Source of the DNA: Sandaracinus amylolyticus
GTDB lineage: Bacteria; Myxococcota_A; Polyangia; Polyangiales; Sandaracinaceae
DNA: 64,000 nt
Assembly (NCBI RefSeq): GCF_000737325.1
Contig: NZ_CP011125.1
Location: 6,386,001 to 6,450,000, forward strand
Direction of reading: 5' to 3'
The position numbers and the translations under genes are program-made. Shown here piece by piece: positions 25,743-36,759 of this stretch (positions within the stretch are counted from its first letter, which is position 1; every line of letters begins with the position of its first letter). The notes beneath the pieces were generated by a model. It did no database searches and was not told where the DNA came from. It worked only from the letters and a program-made list of their open reading frames with translations.

Positions 25743-26590
25743 GCACACGCATCGCGCTCGCCGTGCTCGTGATGACCGCTGCGCAAGCGCACGCGCAGGC
25801 GCCGAGCGACGCGCAGCGGCTCGTCGACGACGCGCGCCGCCTCTACGCGGAGCTCGAGTTCGCCGGCGCGGTCGACGCCGCACGGCGCGCGCTCGGCACG
25901 CCCGGGGTGCGCGACGTCGAGCGCGCGAGCGCGCTCGAGACGATGGGCTCGGCGCTGGTGGTGCTCGATCGCGAAGAGGCGGCGCGCGAGGCGTTCGAGT
26001 CGCTCTTCCGCATCGATCCGTACTGGTCGGTGCGCGAGCCCAGCGGCTCGCCGCGCATTCGTCGCTTCGTCGAGACCGTGCGCGCGCGGATGGTCCCCGA
26101 TGCCGCGCTCGATCCCGAGATCGCGCTCCGCCTCGAAGCGCCGAGCGCAGCGCGCGCGGGCTCGAGCACGCGCGTCGCGATCGACGTGGAAGGCGACGCG
26201 AGCGATCGCGCCACCGTGCGCGTGCTCGCGCGCGCCGAGGGCGAGCTCGAGTGGCGCAGCATCGACGCGCAGCGCGACGGCGAGCGGTTCGTCGCGTCGG
26301 TGGACGTGCCCGAAGGCGTCGGATCGATCGAGCTCTACGCCGAGCTGCGCGACGCGCGCGATCGTGTCGTCGCGCGCGCAGGTGGCCCGCTCGTGCCCTC
26401 GTCGGTCCCGGTGCGCACCGGTGACGGCGGCTCGGTGATCGAGGAGTGGTGGTTCTGGGCGCTGATCGGCGGCGCGGTGATCGTGGTCGGCGCCGGCGTC
26501 GCGATCGGCGTCGCGGCGAGCGACGGAGGACAAACGCCCGGGGGCACGTTGCCTCCCGGGCGCGTCGAGCTCCCTCTGCTGCGCTTCTGA
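25730..26590 (+). CDS. exported TPR-like protein with C-terminal membrane anchor
   Basis: 286 aa. The GTG at 25730 overlaps the preceding gene by 13 nt and starts a signal peptide (A-L-A-V-L-V, then A-H-A-Q-A). Residues 25-110 form TPR-like helices (A-R-R-L-Y-A-E-L-E-F, then E-E-A-A-R-E-A-F-E-S-L). About 120-215 is a beta-rich domain. A transmembrane helix W-W-F-W-A-L-I-G-G-A-V-I-V-V-G-A lies near 235-255 with a short tail. The pattern recurs in myxobacterial envelope proteins of unknown role. It is convergent with pilQ; the stop codons abut. Confidence 0.82.
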   Translation: MATLSTRIALAVLVMTAAQAHAQAPSDAQRLVDDARRLYAELEFAGAVDAARRALGTPGVRDVERASALETMGSALVVLDREEAAREAFESLFRIDPYWSVREPSGSPRIRRFVETVRARMVPDAALDPEIALRLEAPSAARAGSSTRVAIDVEGDASDRATVRVLARAEGELEWRSIDAQRDGERFVASVDVPEGVGSIELYAELRDARDRVVARAGGPLVPSSVPVRTGDGGSVIEEWWFWALIGGAVIVVGAGVAIGVAASDGGQTPGGTLPPGRVELPLLRF

Positions 26591-28852
26591 CTACCGCCGC
26601 AGCGCTTCGTCGCGGTTCACGATGCGCGGCGTGAGGAAGATCAGCAGCTCGCTGCGCTCGTCTCGCACGCGGCGGCGCTGGAAGAGCACGCCGAGGATCG
26701 GGATGTCGCCGAAGAACGGCACCTGATCGACGTTGCGGCCCGTCGTGCGCGTGTAGATGCCGCCGATGACCGCGGTGTGCCCGTCGTCGACGAGCAGATC
26801 GGTCTCCGCCTCGCGCTTGAGGATCGTCGGGTCACCGCGCACCGACGTCCGCGTGAAGTCGGGCTCGTCGCGCGTGATGCGCACGTGCATCGCGACGCTG
26901 CCGTCGCTCGTCACGTGCGGGCGCACGCGCAGCTCGAGCTTCGCTTCCTGGAACGCGGTCTGGACGCCCTGCGCGCTGATCTGCGAGTACGGGATCAGGG
27001 TGCCCTGCGCGATGTGCGCCTCGTGGTTGTCGAGCGTCAGGATGCGCGGGCTCGAGATGATGCGGACGGTGCCGCTGGCCTCCGCGGCGCTGAGGCGCAC
27101 CGCGAGGTGCACGTTGCCGCCGAGCGATCCGAGCGTGAGGCCGATGGCGCCGCCGTTGCCGGTGCCGACCGTCGCCGGGAGGTTCACGCCGAAGTTCGGC
27201 ACCGCGACCTGACGCGAGAACGGCGAGAGGCCCGCGGTCGGCGTCGTCTGATCGGACGCACCACCCGCGACGCCCACCGACGACGGGAACACGAGGCCCG
27301 TCGGGTTGCCCGTCGCGGTGCTCATCGTCACGTCGCCACCCCACTGGATGCCGACGTCGCGGATGTACTGGCTCGTCGCCTCGACGATGCGCGCTTCGAC
27401 GAGCACCTGTGGCGTCTGCGTGTCGAGCGTGCGGACGAGCTCCTCGACGTCGTCGAGCGCCTCGACCATGTCGCGCACGATCAGCACGTTGGTGCGCTCG
27501 TCGACGCTCACGGTGCCGCGCGGCGAGAGCAGCTCGCGCACGCGGGGCTCGAGCTCGCTCGCGGTCGCGTAGCTCACCGGCACCAGGCGCGTCTCGAGCG
27601 GCGCGAGCTCCACCTGCTGCTTGCGTCGCGCGATCGCGGCCTCGCGCTCCTTCTCGAGCGTCGAGAGCGGCGCGACGCGGATCAGGTTCCCGCGGCGCAC
27701 CATGCCGAGGCCCTTCGCCTGCAGCACGACCTCGAGCGCCTGGTCCCACGGCACGTTCCGCATGCGGATCGTGACGGTGCCGCTCACGTCGTCGCTGGTG
27801 ACGATGTTGACGCCGCCGACCTCCGCGAGGAGCCGCAGGATGTTGTGGATGTCGGCGTTGTTGAAGTCGAGATCGATGCGGCGCCCGCGGTACTGGCGCG
27901 ATCCGCGCGCGGCATCGACCTGCAGCGGGACGTCGGTGAGGAACGCCGCTGCTTCCTCCGACTCGATCTCGCTCGCGCCCGCGTCCTCGAGCGTCCCGAG
28001 CTCGTCGTCGAGGTGCGTCTCGCGCGCGATGGTGCGCGAGCGGGGGCGCGTGTCGGCGCTCGGCGGCGGCGCTGCGAAGAGCCACACGATGCGATCACCT
28101 TCGCGGATCGCAGTGCCCGTCGCGCCCTCCGCGCGATCGACCTCGACGATCGTGCGTCCGTCGCTGCTGCGCACGCGCACGCTGCGCACGACCGCGCCGT
28201 CCCCCTCGACGCGCACCTCGCGACGCGCGCCCGGCGCGATCTCCGCCGCGGGCAGCTCGAGCCGCGCCGGCCCGACGCGCCCCGGAAGCAGCCGGAACTC
28301 CGCGCCGCGGCTCAGCGACACGACGACGCGATCACGTCCGTCGCGACGCTCCACGCTCACGCCGCGCACCGCGAGCGGCGCGTCCGCCGCGGGCTCGCTC
28401 GCGGGCTCCTCCGCGCCCGACACGACCGGGACCGCGCTCTCGCTCTCGTCGCTCGCGTCGGGCAGCGCCTCGAGCCGCAGCTGGATGCGCCCCGACGACG
28501 CGCGCACGCGATACGAGACCGCGCTCCGCGTCTCCAGCTCGATGCGCACGCCGTGCGCGCTCGTGCTCGACGTCGTCCGCGTGATCAGCGACGCATCGCC
28601 CTCGAGCGACGCGCCCGCATCGGCGAGCGACGCGCCCTGCACGTCGACGACGACGACGCGCCCACCCTCGCGACTGCGCACCGCGTAGACCGGCACGTCG
28701 AACGCGCCGCGGATCACGACATCGGCGCGAGTCTCGTCGCCTCGCAGCGCGAGCGCTTCGACGCGCGCCGAGGACGCCGGCTGCGCGCGCACCGCGCTCG
28801 TGCCCTGCCAGAGCAGCGCGACGATCGCCACGATCGGGAACAGCCGACGCAT
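26591..28852 (-). CDS. pilQ: type IV pilus secretin PilQ
   Basis: 753 aa from the ATG at 28852 with a signal peptide. Two AMIN-type segments (about 30-130 and 170-270) would bind peptidoglycan. An STN-like domain starts with I-D-L-D-F-N-N-A-D-I-H-N-I-L-R-L-L (about 325) and includes V-P-W-D-Q-A-L. Secretin N0/N1 motifs follow. The C-terminal secretin core contains V-L-V-E-A-R-I-V-E-A, S-S-P-R-I-L-T-L-D-N and V-P-F-F-G-D-I-P-I-L-G-V-L-F. PilQ forms the outer-membrane channel for the pilus. It is the last gene of pilM-N-O-P-Q, with 147 bp after pilP. Confidence 0.96.
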   Translation of the reverse strand: MRRLFPIVAIVALLWQGTSAVRAQPASSARVEALALRGDETRADVVIRGAFDVPVYAVRSREGGRVVVVDVQGASLADAGASLEGDASLITRTTSSTSAHGVRIELETRSAVSYRVRASSGRIQLRLEALPDASDESESAVPVVSGAEEPASEPAADAPLAVRGVSVERRDGRDRVVVSLSRGAEFRLLPGRVGPARLELPAAEIAPGARREVRVEGDGAVVRSVRVRSSDGRTIVEVDRAEGATGTAIREGDRIVWLFAAPPPSADTRPRSRTIARETHLDDELGTLEDAGASEIESEEAAAFLTDVPLQVDAARGSRQYRGRRIDLDFNNADIHNILRLLAEVGGVNIVTSDDVSGTVTIRMRNVPWDQALEVVLQAKGLGMVRRGNLIRVAPLSTLEKEREAAIARRKQQVELAPLETRLVPVSYATASELEPRVRELLSPRGTVSVDERTNVLIVRDMVEALDDVEELVRTLDTQTPQVLVEARIVEATSQYIRDVGIQWGGDVTMSTATGNPTGLVFPSSVGVAGGASDQTTPTAGLSPFSRQVAVPNFGVNLPATVGTGNGGAIGLTLGSLGGNVHLAVRLSAAEASGTVRIISSPRILTLDNHEAHIAQGTLIPYSQISAQGVQTAFQEAKLELRVRPHVTSDGSVAMHVRITRDEPDFTRTSVRGDPTILKREAETDLLVDDGHTAVIGGIYTRTTGRNVDQVPFFGDIPILGVLFQRRRVRDERSELLIFLTPRIVNRDEALRR

Positions 28853-28999
28853 GGAGCTCTCCTCTCGTCCCACGTCGTGATCTTCGAACGCGCGTCGCGC
28901 GATTCGCAAAAAAGCGGCGAGACGCGATCTCGCTCGTGCAGCGCGCGCACGTCGTCCTCCACCCCGCGAGAGCGTGCGGACGACGCTGCGGCGCGCGCG

Positions 29000-29620
29000 T
29001 CAGAGCGTCGCTTCGGCCGACTCGGAGTGCAGCGGGAGCACGCGCGTGAGCGGCGGCCGATTGGGCGCCGTCGGGTCCTCGCGCGTCAGCACGACTTCGC
29101 CGGGACGGATCCGATCCACACGCCAGTTCAGCGTGATCGGCACCGCGTCCTCGCCGCCCGTCTGCACGACCTCGGGCCGCCCGAGGTAGTCACCGCGATG
29201 CACCGTGTGCCCGGTGCCGTCGGTGTCGACGAGCATCGCGCTCGGGTTCGCCATCCCGCTCACGATCGCGATCAGACGCATGTCGTCGATCGCGGTGCGC
29301 GGCATCACGACCTCGCGCTGCACGGGCTCGCGCGTCGGGCGCGTGACGAAGATCTCCGCGAACGAGCGGAACGGATCGCGGTTCGTCTCCGCCTCGACGA
29401 AGTCGTCGTCGCGGTACGAGAGCCCCACGCCCGCATCGGGCGCGGCCGCAGGCGCCGTGGGCGTGACGTCGGGAGGCGGCGTCGGCGTCGTCGCGCCTCC
29501 ACCCGCCGCAGGCGGGACACCGCGGCCGACCTGGATGTCCTCTTCGCATCCCGCGAGCGCGAGCGCGCACACGAGCACGCGCAGCGTCCGCAGCGACACG
29601 TGATCTCCGACGAGGCGCAT
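29000..29620 (-). CDS. pilP: type IV pilus assembly lipoprotein PilP
   Basis: 206 aa from the ATG at 29620; lipobox A-L-A-G-C (Cys25). A Pro/Ala-rich spacer is followed by a beta-domain with D-M-R-L-I-A-I-V-S-G and A-M-L-V-D-T-D-G-T-G-H-T-V-H-R-G-D-Y-L-G, the PilP signature. PilP links the inner-membrane PilN/PilO dimer to PilQ. It starts 3 bp after the pilO stop. Confidence 0.95.
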   Translation of the reverse strand: MRLVGDHVSLRTLRVLVCALALAGCEEDIQVGRGVPPAAGGGATTPTPPPDVTPTAPAAAPDAGVGLSYRDDDFVEAETNRDPFRSFAEIFVTRPTREPVQREVVMPRTAIDDMRLIAIVSGMANPSAMLVDTDGTGHTVHRGDYLGRPEVVQTGGEDAVPITLNWRVDRIRPGEVVLTREDPTAPNRPPLTRVLPLHSESAEATL

Positions 29621-29623
29621 CGC

Positions 29624-30271
29624 TCAGCCCCCCTGCGGCGCGGACGCCGCCCCTTCCGGTGCCGCGGCCGGCTCGGTCGGTCGCCGGTACGTCGTCGCGA
29701 GCACGCCCACGTCGAGCACCACGTCCTCGCCGCTCACCGTCGGGTCGCTCAGCTCGATGTTCTCCATGCTGATCGCGCGCTCGAGCCGGCTCACGTTGTA
29801 GAAGAAGCGCGCGAGCTGGTGATAACGACCGCGCACGCGCAGCGCGACCGGCAGCCGCACGTAGTGCGTGTCGGGCTCTTCGGGGCGCGGCTCGACGAGC
29901 CGCATCTGGAGGCCGCTCGTCTCCGCGAGCCGGTTCAGATCCTGGAGGAACGCCGCGATCTCCGCCTGCTCGGGGAGCACGCGCATGTTCGCGCGATCGA
30001 GCCCCTCGCGCGACGCGACCTCCTCGCGCAGACGGATGAACTCGCGCTGCCGCTCCTCGGCCTCGCGCATGTCGTTCTGCAGCTGCCCGAAGCGCCCCTG
30101 CTCGTTCGCGATGGCCTCTTCCATCGGCGTGTGCAGCGCGAAGTAGTAGATCGCGCCGAGGATCGCGACGATGAACACCGCGAGCATCACCTTCACGGCG
30201 GTGGGCTGCGCGGCGAACGTCTGCGGCTGCTTGGCGCCCCCGGCGGCCTTTGCGGTCGGTGCAGCGGCCAT
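29624..30271 (-). CDS. pilO: type IV pilus assembly protein PilO
   Basis: 215 aa. One transmembrane helix (about 28-48: V-M-L-A-V-F-I-V-A-I-L-G-A) is followed by a coiled coil (about 55-90) and a ferredoxin-like periplasmic domain with L-P-V-A-L-R-V-R-G-R-Y-H-Q-L-A-R-F-F-Y. This is the standard PilO design. It forms the alignment subcomplex with PilN. The gene lies 1 bp after the pilN stop. Confidence 0.95.
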   Translation of the reverse strand: MAAAPTAKAAGGAKQPQTFAAQPTAVKVMLAVFIVAILGAIYYFALHTPMEEAIANEQGRFGQLQNDMREAEERQREFIRLREEVASREGLDRANMRVLPEQAEIAAFLQDLNRLAETSGLQMRLVEPRPEEPDTHYVRLPVALRVRGRYHQLARFFYNVSRLERAISMENIELSDPTVSGEDVVLDVGVLATTYRRPTEPAAAPEGAASAPQGG

Positions 30272-30272
30272 C

Positions 30273-30926
30273 TCAGTACCTCACCGTCGCCGTGAGCTCG
30301 AACGAGATCAGCGCGAGGTGCGTCTCGCGATCTTCGACCGCCTCGGTCTTCTGCAGGTTCACGCCCTCGAACGAGTCCGAGAGCGCGAGGCGCCGGAGGA
30401 ATTCCGCGACGTCCTCGTTGGTGCGCCCGACACCGCGGATCCGCACCTGTCGATCCTGCTCCTCGAACGACGTCAGCCAGAGCCGTCGCGCGTCCCAGCC
30501 GCGATTGAACCCCGCGAGCGGGTTGCCGCGACGCAGCTCCTCGAGCCGCTGCGGATCGATCGAGGGCCCACCGCCCGCGCTCAGGATGCGCGAGAGCTCC
30601 ATCAGCACGCGCGTCGGTCCGAAGCGCGCGCGCTGCAGCTCGGCGACGACCTGCTCGAGCTCCTGGCTGCGCGCGAGCTGCGCGCGCACCTCGTCGATGC
30701 TCGCGCTCTGCGCGGTGAGCTGTCGGATCTGCGTCTCGAGCGCGGTGTTGCGCGCGCGCTGCTCCTCGAGCTCGCTCTCCTTGCCGAAGTACACGACCGC
30801 GAGCACCACGCACGTGAGCAGCGCCGCCGCCGCGTACCCGACCGCCCAGGGCGTCGCAGCGCCGCCGCCCGCGCTCGTCCCGCGCGCCTGCTTCTTCGCA
30901 GCGGGCAGCAGGTTGATGCGGATCAT
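30273..30926 (-). CDS. pilN: type IV pilus assembly protein PilN
   Basis: 217 aa. It begins M-I-R-I-N-L-L-P, the conserved PilN cytoplasmic tail that docks into PilM. A transmembrane helix (about 30-47), a coiled coil and a periplasmic ferredoxin-like domain follow. The ATG overlaps the pilM stop (ATGA), so translation is coupled. Confidence 0.96.
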   Translation of the reverse strand: MIRINLLPAAKKQARGTSAGGGAATPWAVGYAAAALLTCVVLAVVYFGKESELEEQRARNTALETQIRQLTAQSASIDEVRAQLARSQELEQVVAELQRARFGPTRVLMELSRILSAGGGPSIDPQRLEELRRGNPLAGFNRGWDARRLWLTSFEEQDRQVRIRGVGRTNEDVAEFLRRLALSDSFEGVNLQKTEAVEDRETHLALISFELTATVRY

Positions 30927-31981
30927 TGCAGCTTCTCCCGCTCACGACGCAGCGCGAGGCCGAACGCGACCGCCGCCTGCGCCGCGCGCGCCTGGAGCAG
31001 CGACGCATCGTCGGCCTTCGGCGCGGCCTCCGCGATGCGCAGCGGATCGAGCAGCTCGACGGGAACGCGCGCGCGCCGCTCGATCGCGTCGAGCAGCGCG
31101 CGGATGTTCGCGGTCCCGCCCGACACCACGACGCGGTGCACCTCGCCCTCGCCGCTCGTCGCTAGATAGAAGTCGAGCGAGCGCTGGATCTCTCCCGCGA
31201 GCTGCTCGACGACCTGCTGCACGATCTCCGGGACCTCGCGCGGGACGAGCCCGCGCCCGTCGCCGCCGCACTTGTAGGCCTCGGCCTCTTCGGCGCTGAT
31301 CCCGAGTGAGCGCTGGATCTCCTCGGTGATCTGGTTGCCGCCGTTCGCGATGTCGCGCGTGAACGCGGTCGTGCCGGCGCTGAGGATGTTCAGCGTCGTC
31401 AGCGAGGCGCCCACGTGGATCAGCGCAATCGTCCTGTCCGTCGGGATGCCGCCCTGCTGCGTGACCTCGAAGGCGTTCTGCACGGTGAACGCATCGAGAT
31501 CGACCACGCGTGGGCGCAGCTTCGCCTCGGCGGCGATGTTCGTGAGGTCGTTGACCTCTTCCTTCTTCGCCGCGACGAGGAGCACGTCCATCTGGCCCTG
31601 CTCCTGCCGCTGCTGGAGCACCTGCCAGTCGATCTCGACCTCCGCGAGATCGAACGGGATGTGCTGCTCCGCCTCCCAGTTGATCTGCTCGCGGAGCTCG
31701 GCGCTCGTCATCAGCGGCATGGTGATCTTCTTGATGATCACCGAGTGCCCGCTCACGCGCAGCGCGACGTCGCGGTTCTTCTGTTTGTGGAAGAGCTTGT
31801 CGAGCCCTTCCACCACCGCCGCGGAGTTGATGATGTGGCCGTCGACGATGGTCTGCGGAGGAAGCGGGTGATACGCGAAGCGCACCAGCTGGCGCGCGCC
31901 CCTGCGGCCCTCCTTCAGCTCACAGACCTTGATCGAGCTCGACCCGATGTCGACCCCGACCAGGTGCTTCCCCTCGGACAT
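30923..31981 (-). CDS. pilM: type IV pilus assembly protein PilM
   Basis: 352 aa. It is actin-like: V-G-V-D-I-G-S-S-S-I-K (phosphate 1), then I-H-V-G-A-S-L-T (phosphate 2) and V-V-S-G-G-T-A-N-I (adenosine). PilM is the cytoplasmic ATP-binding ring component that binds PilN. First pil gene of the operon, 9 bp downstream of the small HTH regulator gene. An internal C-terminal A-E-A-A-P-K-A-D-D linker is not unusual. Confidence 0.96.
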   Translation of the reverse strand: MSEGKHLVGVDIGSSSIKVCELKEGRRGARQLVRFAYHPLPPQTIVDGHIINSAAVVEGLDKLFHKQKNRDVALRVSGHSVIIKKITMPLMTSAELREQINWEAEQHIPFDLAEVEIDWQVLQQRQEQGQMDVLLVAAKKEEVNDLTNIAAEAKLRPRVVDLDAFTVQNAFEVTQQGGIPTDRTIALIHVGASLTTLNILSAGTTAFTRDIANGGNQITEEIQRSLGISAEEAEAYKCGGDGRGLVPREVPEIVQQVVEQLAGEIQRSLDFYLATSGEGEVHRVVVSGGTANIRALLDAIERRARVPVELLDPLRIAEAAPKADDASLLQARAAQAAVAFGLALRREREKLQ

Positions 31982-31990
31982 CGGGCTTCA

Positions 31991-32563
31991 TCACTCCTCC
32001 TCGCCGAACACGCGTACGCGGTCCGCGAGGCTCAAGCCGAGTGCCTCGAGGATCTTTCTCTTCGAATCCATCCGGCACCCGTATCCCTTCTCGACGCGAT
32101 CGATCGTCAGCACCGAGAGGTTCGCACGACGTGCCAGCTCCGCCTTCGACATCATTCGCTCGATGCGCAGGCGGCGAACGTTGTTGGGCTGGCGCTTGCC
32201 CTTCTCCGAGCCTTTGTCGGAGTTGGAGCCCTTTTCGGCTCCGCGCCCAGAATCTCCACGACCGCGCGCCTTGCGAGGCGCCTCGTCGTCCTCTTCTCCC
32301 TCGACCGCCTCGTTCGCGGCGGCGTCCGGCCCGTCGGAGCCACCGGGCTCACGCTGCGCCGAGGCGCGCTCGCCCGCGCTCGCCTTCGCCGGCTCGCTCG
32401 ACTTCGCGGGCGCGACCGCGCCGCCACCCGAGCCCGTCTCGAGCTCCGGCGAGACCGCGACCGCTTCTCCGCCCGTGATCGACCCACCGGTGATCACGGA
32501 TCCGTCTCCCGGCCCAACGGAGGAGCCCGGCACGATCGCGGCGAACTTGTCGTCGTGCTCCAT
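31991..32563 (-). CDS. HTH (XRE-type) regulator linked to pilM operon
   Basis: 190 aa from the ATG at 32563; an alternative ATG at 32662 adds 33 Pro-rich residues. The first about 115 residues are disordered and acidic. A Lys-rich stretch is followed by a C-terminal helix-turn-helix (about 125-185: R-L-R-I-E-R-M-M-S-K-A-E-L-A-R-R-A-N-L-S-V-L-T-I-D-R-V-E-K-G). Position 9 bp before pilM suggests it is co-transcribed with and regulates pil genes. The palindrome at 32666-32689 is a candidate binding site. Confidence 0.82.
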   Translation of the reverse strand: MEHDDKFAAIVPGSSVGPGDGSVITGGSITGGEAVAVSPELETGSGGGAVAPAKSSEPAKASAGERASAQREPGGSDGPDAAANEAVEGEEDDEAPRKARGRGDSGRGAEKGSNSDKGSEKGKRQPNNVRRLRIERMMSKAELARRANLSVLTIDRVEKGYGCRMDSKRKILEALGLSLADRVRVFGEEE

Positions 32564-32948
32564 GGCGAAAGGCGGAACCCGCAAAGGCGGAAAAGGCGGA
32601 TGCGGAACGGGAGGCCGAGCCTCTCCCCCGTCTTGGCGCGGATCGGCGGGAACGTCAAGCATTTCGCGTCAATTCAAATCCATTGACGCTGAAGTTAGAT
32701 GGAACTGACGTCTAATTGATATCCCACGCCGGGAGCCTCGCGGATCCCGGGGCGATCCGTCGCGTCGCACGGCACGTCACGCGTTCCTCTCGGTTGTCAA
32801 CGAGCGAAGGTCGGAGTCGCCATGTTCGCAGAGCGGTCCGCTCGAATCAAAAAAAGCGGACGCGAGCACCGACCGCTCGTTCGACGCGCGAGCGCTCCCG
32901 CCGTTTGCCTCGGACGCGAGCCCGCGTAACCTGCGCGCCCTCGACGTG
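32564..32948. other. regulatory gap upstream of HTH-pil operon
   Basis: 385 bp without a gene between divergent genes. Base composition dips to AT-rich at 32655-32730, unusual here. It contains the inverted repeat annotated at 32666-32689 and related half-sites (tgacgtc at 32706-32712, gtcaagc at 32654-32660). The promoters of the HTH-pil operon and the LysM/M15 gene must lie here; no clear -35/-10 was identified. Confidence 0.55.
32666..32689. promoter_or_regulatory. palindromic candidate operator
   Basis: Perfect 8-bp arms gcgtcaat (32666-32673) and attgacgc (32682-32689) with an 8-bp AT-rich spacer. It lies about 100 bp upstream of the HTH regulator start, in the only AT-rich stretch nearby. 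Size and symmetry suit an XRE-type dimer. Binding is inferred. Confidence 0.5.
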
Positions 32949-33986
32949 ATGACGCCGTTCCGTCTCCTCCTCGCGATGCTCGGGCTCGCGCTGGCCGTGC
33001 TCGCGATGCCCGGCGCGGCGAGCGCCCAGCGCAGCCACACCGTTCGCGAGGGACAGAGCCTCGCGCGCATCGCGCGCCGCTACGACGTGCGCGTGTCGGA
33101 CCTCGCCGCCGCGAACGGGCTCCGGCCCGACGCCCAGGTGCGCCCCGGCCAGGAGCTGCGCGTTCCGGAAGCGGGCGTCACCTACGTGCGCGAAGGCCAG
33201 ACGCTCAGCGAGATCGCGCACGACGCCGGGTGCAGCATCGCGGACCTCCAGCGGCTCAACAGGCTGCGCGACGGGCAGTCGCTGCGGGTCGGTCAGCGCA
33301 TCGTGCTGCCCGGGCACGTCGCGCAGGCCGAGGTCGAGCGCGCCGCGTCGCGCTGGGGACGACCGCGCACGCCGGGTGTCGCGACCATCTACCGCACCGC
33401 GACCCGCACGCGCACCCGCATCCGGCTCGTCGATACCCGCGGGCGCGCGCCGCGCGCGTCGCTGCGGCGCATGCAGGAGCTGATGCGTCCGCGCGGCGCG
33501 ACCCGGCGCGACCGGTATCCGCAGCCGCCGTCGCGTCTCCTCGAGCTGCTGGCGCGCGTGTCCGATCACTTCGGTGGGCGCACCATCCACGTGGTGAGCG
33601 GGTTCCGCTCGGCGGGCGGCTACACGCGCGAGACGAGCCAGCACGTCGCCGGTCACGCGATCGACATCCGGATCGACGGCGTGCCGAACACCGTGCTCCG
33701 CGACTACCTGCGCACGCTCGATCGCGTGGGCGTCGGCTACTACCCGCGCAGCACGTTCGTGCACTTCGACGTCCGAGACCGCACCACTTACTGGGTCGAC
33801 TGGTCGCGGCCGGGCGAGGCGCCGCGCTACCAGCGCCGTGGCGAGGCGCCGCCCGCGGATGCGACGAGCGACGAGCGCTCGCGCGTGGGCGAGGGTGGCG
33901 ACGACGTGTCCGACGAGGGCGCCGAGGGCGCGGTCGCGGCCGAGGAGGACGCCGAAGCCGCCGCTCCGACCGCGGCCACCGAGTAG
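32949..33986 (+). CDS. LysM-domain exported peptidase, M15/DUF882 type
   Basis: 345 aa from the ATG at 32949 (a GTG directly precedes it). Signal peptide to about residue 26 (A-S-A-Q). Two LysM domains follow: H-T-V-R-E-G-Q-S-L-A-R-I-A-R-R-Y at about 29-73 and Y-V-R-E-G-Q-T-L-S-E-I-A at about 78-120. About 175-290 is a DUF882/peptidase M15 domain with S-G-F-R-S, H-V-A-G-H-A-I-D-I (zinc ligands) and F-V-H-F-D. These enzymes cleave peptidoglycan cross-links or peptides. The tail is acidic and disordered. Confidence 0.9.
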   Translation: MTPFRLLLAMLGLALAVLAMPGAASAQRSHTVREGQSLARIARRYDVRVSDLAAANGLRPDAQVRPGQELRVPEAGVTYVREGQTLSEIAHDAGCSIADLQRLNRLRDGQSLRVGQRIVLPGHVAQAEVERAASRWGRPRTPGVATIYRTATRTRTRIRLVDTRGRAPRASLRRMQELMRPRGATRRDRYPQPPSRLLELLARVSDHFGGRTIHVVSGFRSAGGYTRETSQHVAGHAIDIRIDGVPNTVLRDYLRTLDRVGVGYYPRSTFVHFDVRDRTTYWVDWSRPGEAPRYQRRGEAPPADATSDERSRVGEGGDDVSDEGAEGAVAAEEDAEAAAPTAATE

Positions 33987-33987
33987 C

Positions 33988-34266
33988 TCAGTCGGTCTCG
34001 ACCTCGGGCTCCGGGATCACGATGGGCACGCCATCACCGGGGCACGGGATCGCGAACGTCGTCGACTCCTCGCAGAACCCACCGACGCAGAGCGCGAGCT
34101 CGCCGCAGCTGCGCCCGGCGTTGCAGTCCTCGAGCGTCTCGCATGCAGCCGCGTCGCCCGGCGGTGGCGGCTGCAGCTCCCGCGGGCAACCCGCGAGCAG
34201 GGTCGCCGCGAGCAGGGTCGCCCCGAGCGCGATCGACACGAAGAGCGCCGGTGTCCGCGCACGCAT
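33988..34266 (-). CDS. small Cys-containing lipoprotein
   Basis: 92 aa from the ATG at 34266 (M-R-A-R-T-P-A-L-F), with a hydrophobic core and lipobox L-L-A-G-C (Cys27); starts at 34278 or 34314 are also possible. The mature part has six further Cys (C-E-T-L-E-D-C-N, C-G-E-L-A-L-C, C-E-E, C-P-G-D), the spacing seen in myxobacterial Dickkopf-like Cys motifs. It is convergent with the M15 gene. No function can be assigned. Confidence 0.75.
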   Translation of the reverse strand: MRARTPALFVSIALGATLLAATLLAGCPRELQPPPPGDAAACETLEDCNAGRSCGELALCVGGFCEESTTFAIPCPGDGVPIVIPEPEVETD

Positions 34267-34317
34267 GCGATCGAGCATAGCTCCCGCACCTCGTTCCGTC
34301 GCGTGCGCCCGCAAGCG

Positions 34318-36755
<2,438 letters not shown>

Positions 36756-36759
<4 letters not shown>

